Source: Candidatus Hydrogenedentota bacterium (lineage in GTDB: Bacteria > Hydrogenedentota > Hydrogenedentia > Hydrogenedentales > SLHB01). Taken from it: a stretch of DNA of 6,355 nt. Shown in pieces: positions 6,271 through 6,355 of this stretch. The DNA is taken from positions 1-6,355 of the forward strand of contig JAJDAB010000701.1 in NCBI GenBank assembly GCA_029262095.1. The letters are read 5' to 3'. Below the pieces are notes generated by a model. That model saw only the letters and a program-made list of their open reading frames with translations. It searched no databases and was not told the origin of the DNA. Numbering within the stretch: the first letter of the stretch is position 1; the number at the start of each line of letters is the position of its first letter. The position numbers and the translations under genes were made by a program.

Positions 6271-6355
6271 CTACTCCTCCAGTTCGCCGTGTGGGAACGA
6301 ACCGAGGACTTTCAATTTCTTACAATGTTTCGATGCTTGTTCGAGCGCTTCTTTG
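6271..6355 (-). CDS. pheA: Probable prephenate dehydratase, C-terminal end only
   Basis: Only the last 27 codons are visible, from position 6354 down to TAG at 6273-6271; the rest lies beyond the right edge. The fragment contains the block KHCKKLKVLGSFPHGEL. This closely resembles the end of the ACT regulatory domain of prephenate dehydratase / chorismate mutase-prephenate dehydratase, where a helix rich in Glu/Leu leads to LKVLGSYP or LKVLGCYP. That enzyme converts prephenate to phenylpyruvate in phenylalanine synthesis, and its ACT domain binds phenylalanine for feedback inhibition. The stop is 33 bases before the anchored isomerase start, so the three minus-strand genes probably share a transcript. 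The call rests on one short conserved stretch recognised from memory of the family; whether a chorismate mutase domain is present cannot be seen. Confidence 0.75.
   Translation of the reverse strand, partial: KEALEQASKHCKKLKVLGSFPHGELEE

Noticed and set aside
1..6355. Search for CRISPR arrays, tRNA genes, insertion sequences, attachment sites or toxin-antitoxin genes.
   Set aside because: No spaced direct repeats, tRNA-like cloverleaf, transposase motifs or terminal inverted repeats were seen; the window is almost fully filled by the listed genes.

Overview
The window is an ordinary-looking chromosomal segment of a Gram-negative (diderm) bacterium. It holds two converging transcription units. 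GC content looks moderate (a little over half, by eye). The outer-membrane efflux protein shows that the cell has an outer membrane. The two cyclophilins, with the active-site motif FFRV-(I)-x-GFMAQFGI-x-GDP, are of a kind I associate with the Planctomycetes/PVC group, Hydrogenedentota, Acidobacteria and similar environmental lineages. This taxonomic guess is weak and no species can be named.

Left part, + strand (1-4692): a four-gene tripartite efflux operon. The order is a 5'-truncated TolC-family outer-membrane channel, a MacB/LolD-type ATPase, a MacA/HlyD-type membrane-fusion adaptor whose start overlaps the ATPase gene by 46 bases, and a MacB-type permease (MacB_PCD plus FtsX). Together these could build a complete pump: the ATPase dimer drives the permease at the inner membrane, the adaptor bridges the periplasm, and the TolC-like protein forms the exit duct. 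Unlike E. coli MacB, ATPase and permease are separate polypeptides. The substrate cannot be read from the sequence.

Centre (4693-4795): a short convergent intergenic region. It contains a 13-bp perfect hairpin whose T-tract lies on the minus-strand side, so it best fits termination of the leftward operon. A smaller 6-bp hairpin lies beside it.

Right part, - strand (6355 down to 4796): the last 27 codons of a probable prephenate dehydratase (pheA, ACT-domain end), then two tandem cyclophilin-type peptidyl-prolyl isomerases. The first has an N-terminal membrane anchor and a long acidic linker. The second has no export signal and is probably cytoplasmic. Both start with GTG behind strong Shine-Dalgarno sequences. 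A tiny 9-codon reading frame with its own strong Shine-Dalgarno sits in the gap between pheA and the anchored isomerase.

I found no mobile element, CRISPR array, tRNA, rRNA or clearly new system. The points most worth a second look are the tandem isomerase pair attached to pheA, the minicistron, and the split-MacB operon with its overlapping start.
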